Assembly: GCF_943912555.1 (NCBI RefSeq)
Contig: NZ_CALTUR010000091.1
Span: 1-7,580 of the forward strand
Direction of reading: 5' to 3'
From: an uncultured Streptococcus sp.
Lineage (GTDB): Bacteria > Bacillota > Bacilli > Lactobacillales > Streptococcaceae
DNA length: 7,580 bases
Under the pieces are notes generated by a model. That model ran no database searches, had not been told where the DNA came from, and worked only from the letters and a program-made list of their open reading frames with translations. The position numbers and the translations under genes were made by a program. Positions 6,143-7,580 of the stretch are shown in pieces. The first letter of the stretch is position 1, and each line of letters begins with the position of its first letter.

Positions 6143-7453
6143 ATGGCCCTACCAACTATTGCCATTGTAGGACGTCCCAATGTTGGGAAATCAACCCTAT
6201 TTAATCGGATCGCTGGTGAGCGAATCTCCATTGTAGAAGATGTCGAAGGAGTGACACGTGACCGTATCTATGCAACGGGTGAGTGGCTCAATCGTTCCTT
6301 TAGCATGATTGATACAGGAGGAATCGATGATGTCGATGCTCCTTTCATGGAACAAATCAAGCACCAGGCAGAAATTGCCATGGAAGAAGCTGATGTTATC
6401 GTTTTTGTCGTGTCTGGTAAGGAAGGAATTACTGATGCAGACGAATACGTAGCCCGTAAGCTTTATAAGACCCACAAACCAGTTATCCTCGCGGTTAACA
6501 AGGTGGACAACCCTGAGATGCGAAATGATATCTATGATTTCTACGCTCTCGGTTTGGGTGAGCCCCTACCTATCTCATCTGTCCATGGTATCGGTACAGG
6601 GGATGTGCTAGATGCTATCGTAGAAAATCTTCCAAATGAATATGAAGAAGAAAATCCAGATGTGATTAAGTTTAGCCTGATTGGTCGTCCAAACGTTGGA
6701 AAATCAAGCTTGATTAACGCTATCTTGGGAGAAGATCGTGTCATTGCTAGTCCAGTTGCTGGAACAACTCGTGACGCCATTGATACCCACTTTACAGATA
6801 CAGATGGCCAAGAGTTTACCATGATTGATACAGCTGGTATGCGTAAGTCTGGTAAGGTTTATGAAAACACTGAGAAATACTCTGTCATGCGTGCCATGCG
6901 AGCTATTGACCGTTCAGATGTGGTCTTAATGGTCATCAATGCAGAAGAAGGTATCCGTGAATACGACAAGCGTATCGCAGGATTTGCCCATGAAGCTGGT
7001 AAAGGAATGATTATCGTGGTCAATAAGTGGGATACACTTGAAAAAGACAACCACACTATGAAAAACTGGGAAGAAGATATCCGTGAGCAGTTCCAATATC
7101 TACCTTACGCACCGATTATCTTTGTATCCGCTTTGACCAAGCAACGTCTCCACAAACTTCCTGAGATGATCAAGCAAATCAGCGAAAGTCAAAACACGCG
7201 TATCCCATCAGCTGTCTTGAACGATGTGATTATGGATGCTATTGCCATCAACCCAACACCGACAGATAAAGGAAAACGTCTCAAAATTTTCTATGCAACT
7301 CAAGTGGCAACCAAGCCACCAACCTTTGTTATCTTTGTCAATGAAGAAGAACTCATGCACTTTTCTTACCTGCGTTTCTTGGAAAATCAAATCCGCAAGG
7401 CCTTTGTCTTTGAAGGAACACCAATCCATCTCATCGCAAGAAAACGTAAATAA
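6143..7453 (+). CDS. der: Ribosome biogenesis GTPase Der (EngA)
   Basis: 436 residues, full length for Der, an essential double-GTPase needed for late assembly of the 50S ribosomal subunit. First GTPase domain: P-loop GRPNVGKST (10-18), T38, DTGG (57-60), NKVD (119-122). Second: GRPNVGKSS (181-189), TTR at 208-210, DTAG (229-232), NKWD (294-297), SAL (329-331). A KH-like RNA-binding domain runs from about 350 to the end, with the conserved PPTFVIFVN at 392-400 and a basic tail ARKRK. Every GTP-binding motif is intact. The start lies 13 bases after the reductase stop with only a weak ribosome binding site (AAGTGAG), so it is probably read from the nrdR operon transcript, though an internal promoter is not excluded. 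A terminator follows at once. Confidence 0.98.
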
Positions 7454-7461
7454 AAAAGTAG

Positions 7462-7490
7462 AATCTGGAATGACATTTCCAGATTTTTTT
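7462..7490 (+). terminator. Rho-independent terminator after der
   Basis: A 9-bp perfect stem (AATCTGGAA, 7462-7470, with TTCCAGATT, 7477-7485) and a 6-base loop TGACAT, with a run of seven T at 7484-7490. It begins 8 bases after the der stop and is the natural end of the nrdR-der transcript. Confidence 0.93.
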
Positions 7491-7498
7491 GATAGAAT
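7470..7498 (+). promoter_or_regulatory. Promoter nested in the der terminator
   Basis: ATGACA (7470-7475) matches the -35 consensus in five of six bases, followed by a 17-base spacer and TAGAAT (7493-7498), a five-of-six -10 preceded by TGA, so an extended -10. The -35 lies in the terminator loop and the -10 starts two bases after its T-run. Transcription would begin near 7505 and run toward the IS end. Its expected gene is not in the window. Confidence 0.6.
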
Positions 7499-7524
7499 GA
7501 AGGTAAAGAAAACGCTATCAAAAA
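7486..7524. repeat. Inverted repeat around the promoter -10 and start point
   Basis: TTTTTGATAG at 7486-7495 is perfectly complementary to CTATCAAAAA at 7515-7524, with 19 bases between. The right arm ends exactly where the IS-like sequence begins. It could form a hairpin acting as a back-up terminator on either strand, or the symmetry may be a by-product of the overlapping terminator T-run and cre site. Confidence 0.5.
7507..7520 (+). promoter_or_regulatory. Catabolite-response element (cre), CcpA binding site
   Basis: AGAAAACGCTATCA matches the Gram-positive cre consensus TGWAANCGNTNWCA at 13 of 14 positions; only the first T is A. It lies about 2-15 bases downstream of the expected start of the 7470-7498 promoter, the classic place for CcpA repression. 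The site therefore probably makes a downstream sugar-use or similar gene glucose-repressible. CcpA itself is not encoded here. Confidence 0.6.
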
Positions 7525-7580
7525 GGGCTCTTTGTCAACTGTGGTGGGTTGAAGAAAAGCTATGATCGAGAAAGGACAAA
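7525..7580. mobile_element. Terminal part of an ISL3-family (IS1167-like) insertion sequence, running off the window
   Basis: From 7525 the sequence GGGCTCTTTGTCAACTGTGG, then GTGGGTTGAAG, resembles, from memory, the ends of IS1167-like ISL3-family elements of pneumococci and relatives, whose inverted repeats begin GGCTCTTTGTCAA. The segment ends at the window edge in GAAAGGACAAA, which in those elements is the left arm of a hairpin terminator for an inward-reading transposase; if so the transposase gene would lie beyond the edge on the minus strand. The 8 bases before it (7517-7524, ATCAAAAA) would be the target-site duplication if the element is intact. Only about 56 bases are visible, so it may be a whole element or a leftover end. 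Confidence 0.55.

Noticed and set aside
7498..7566. A 22-codon ORF (MKVKKTLSKR...) downstream of the der terminator
   Set aside because: Its ATG overlaps the -10 box and would be upstream of the transcription start; it has no ribosome binding site and runs through the cre site into IS-like sequence.
1..7580. CRISPR array, tRNA or rRNA genes
   Set aside because: No spaced direct repeats, cloverleaf-like segments or rRNA-like sequence were seen on either strand.

Overview
The window reads as chromosomal DNA of a low-GC Firmicute, most likely a Streptococcus of the mitis group (S. mitis / S. pneumoniae / S. oralis). I base this on the nrdR-dnaB-dnaI-nitroreductase-der gene order, on DnaB/DnaI primosome proteins of the Firmicutes type, on an Rgg-family regulator, and on a window end that resembles pneumococcal ISL3-family (IS1167-like) termini. 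Species level is inferred from remembered gene order and not from a search.

Layout, left to right. (1) 3-785, plus strand: the 3' part of an AT-rich Rgg/MutR-type transcriptional regulator whose first few codons lie outside the window. (2) 834-887: a long, near-symmetrical hairpin terminator shared by the Rgg gene and the convergent operon that follows. (3) 891-2739, minus strand: a three-gene operon with a small YtrA-like GntR repressor, an ABC ATPase and a six-helix permease, tightly packed. A near-consensus promoter precedes it (2777-2805), with a palindrome covering the -10 that could be the repressor's operator. (4) 2764-2851: a compact divergent promoter region. (5) 2879-7453, plus strand: nrdR, dnaB, dnaI, an NfsA-type flavin reductase and der. 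The genes abut, overlap by 4 bases or are 13 bases apart, and there is one strong extended -10 promoter in front of nrdR, so they probably form one operon. It combines a dNTP-sensing regulator of ribonucleotide reductase, two primosome/helicase-loading proteins and a ribosome-assembly GTPase, which makes it a growth and replication operon. (6) 7454-7580: the der terminator, a new promoter nested in it, a good catabolite-response (cre) site just downstream of that promoter, and then what looks like the terminal inverted repeat of an ISL3-family insertion sequence that runs off the window.

Most of the window is conserved core genome and I see no wholly new system. The least ordinary spot is the right edge. 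A promoter-plus-cre control region lies directly against an IS end, so the gene it once drove has probably been separated from it or rewired. Other points worth a look are the cysteine-free DnaI, the self-contained GntR/ABC module with its candidate operator, and the AT-rich Rgg gene at the left edge.
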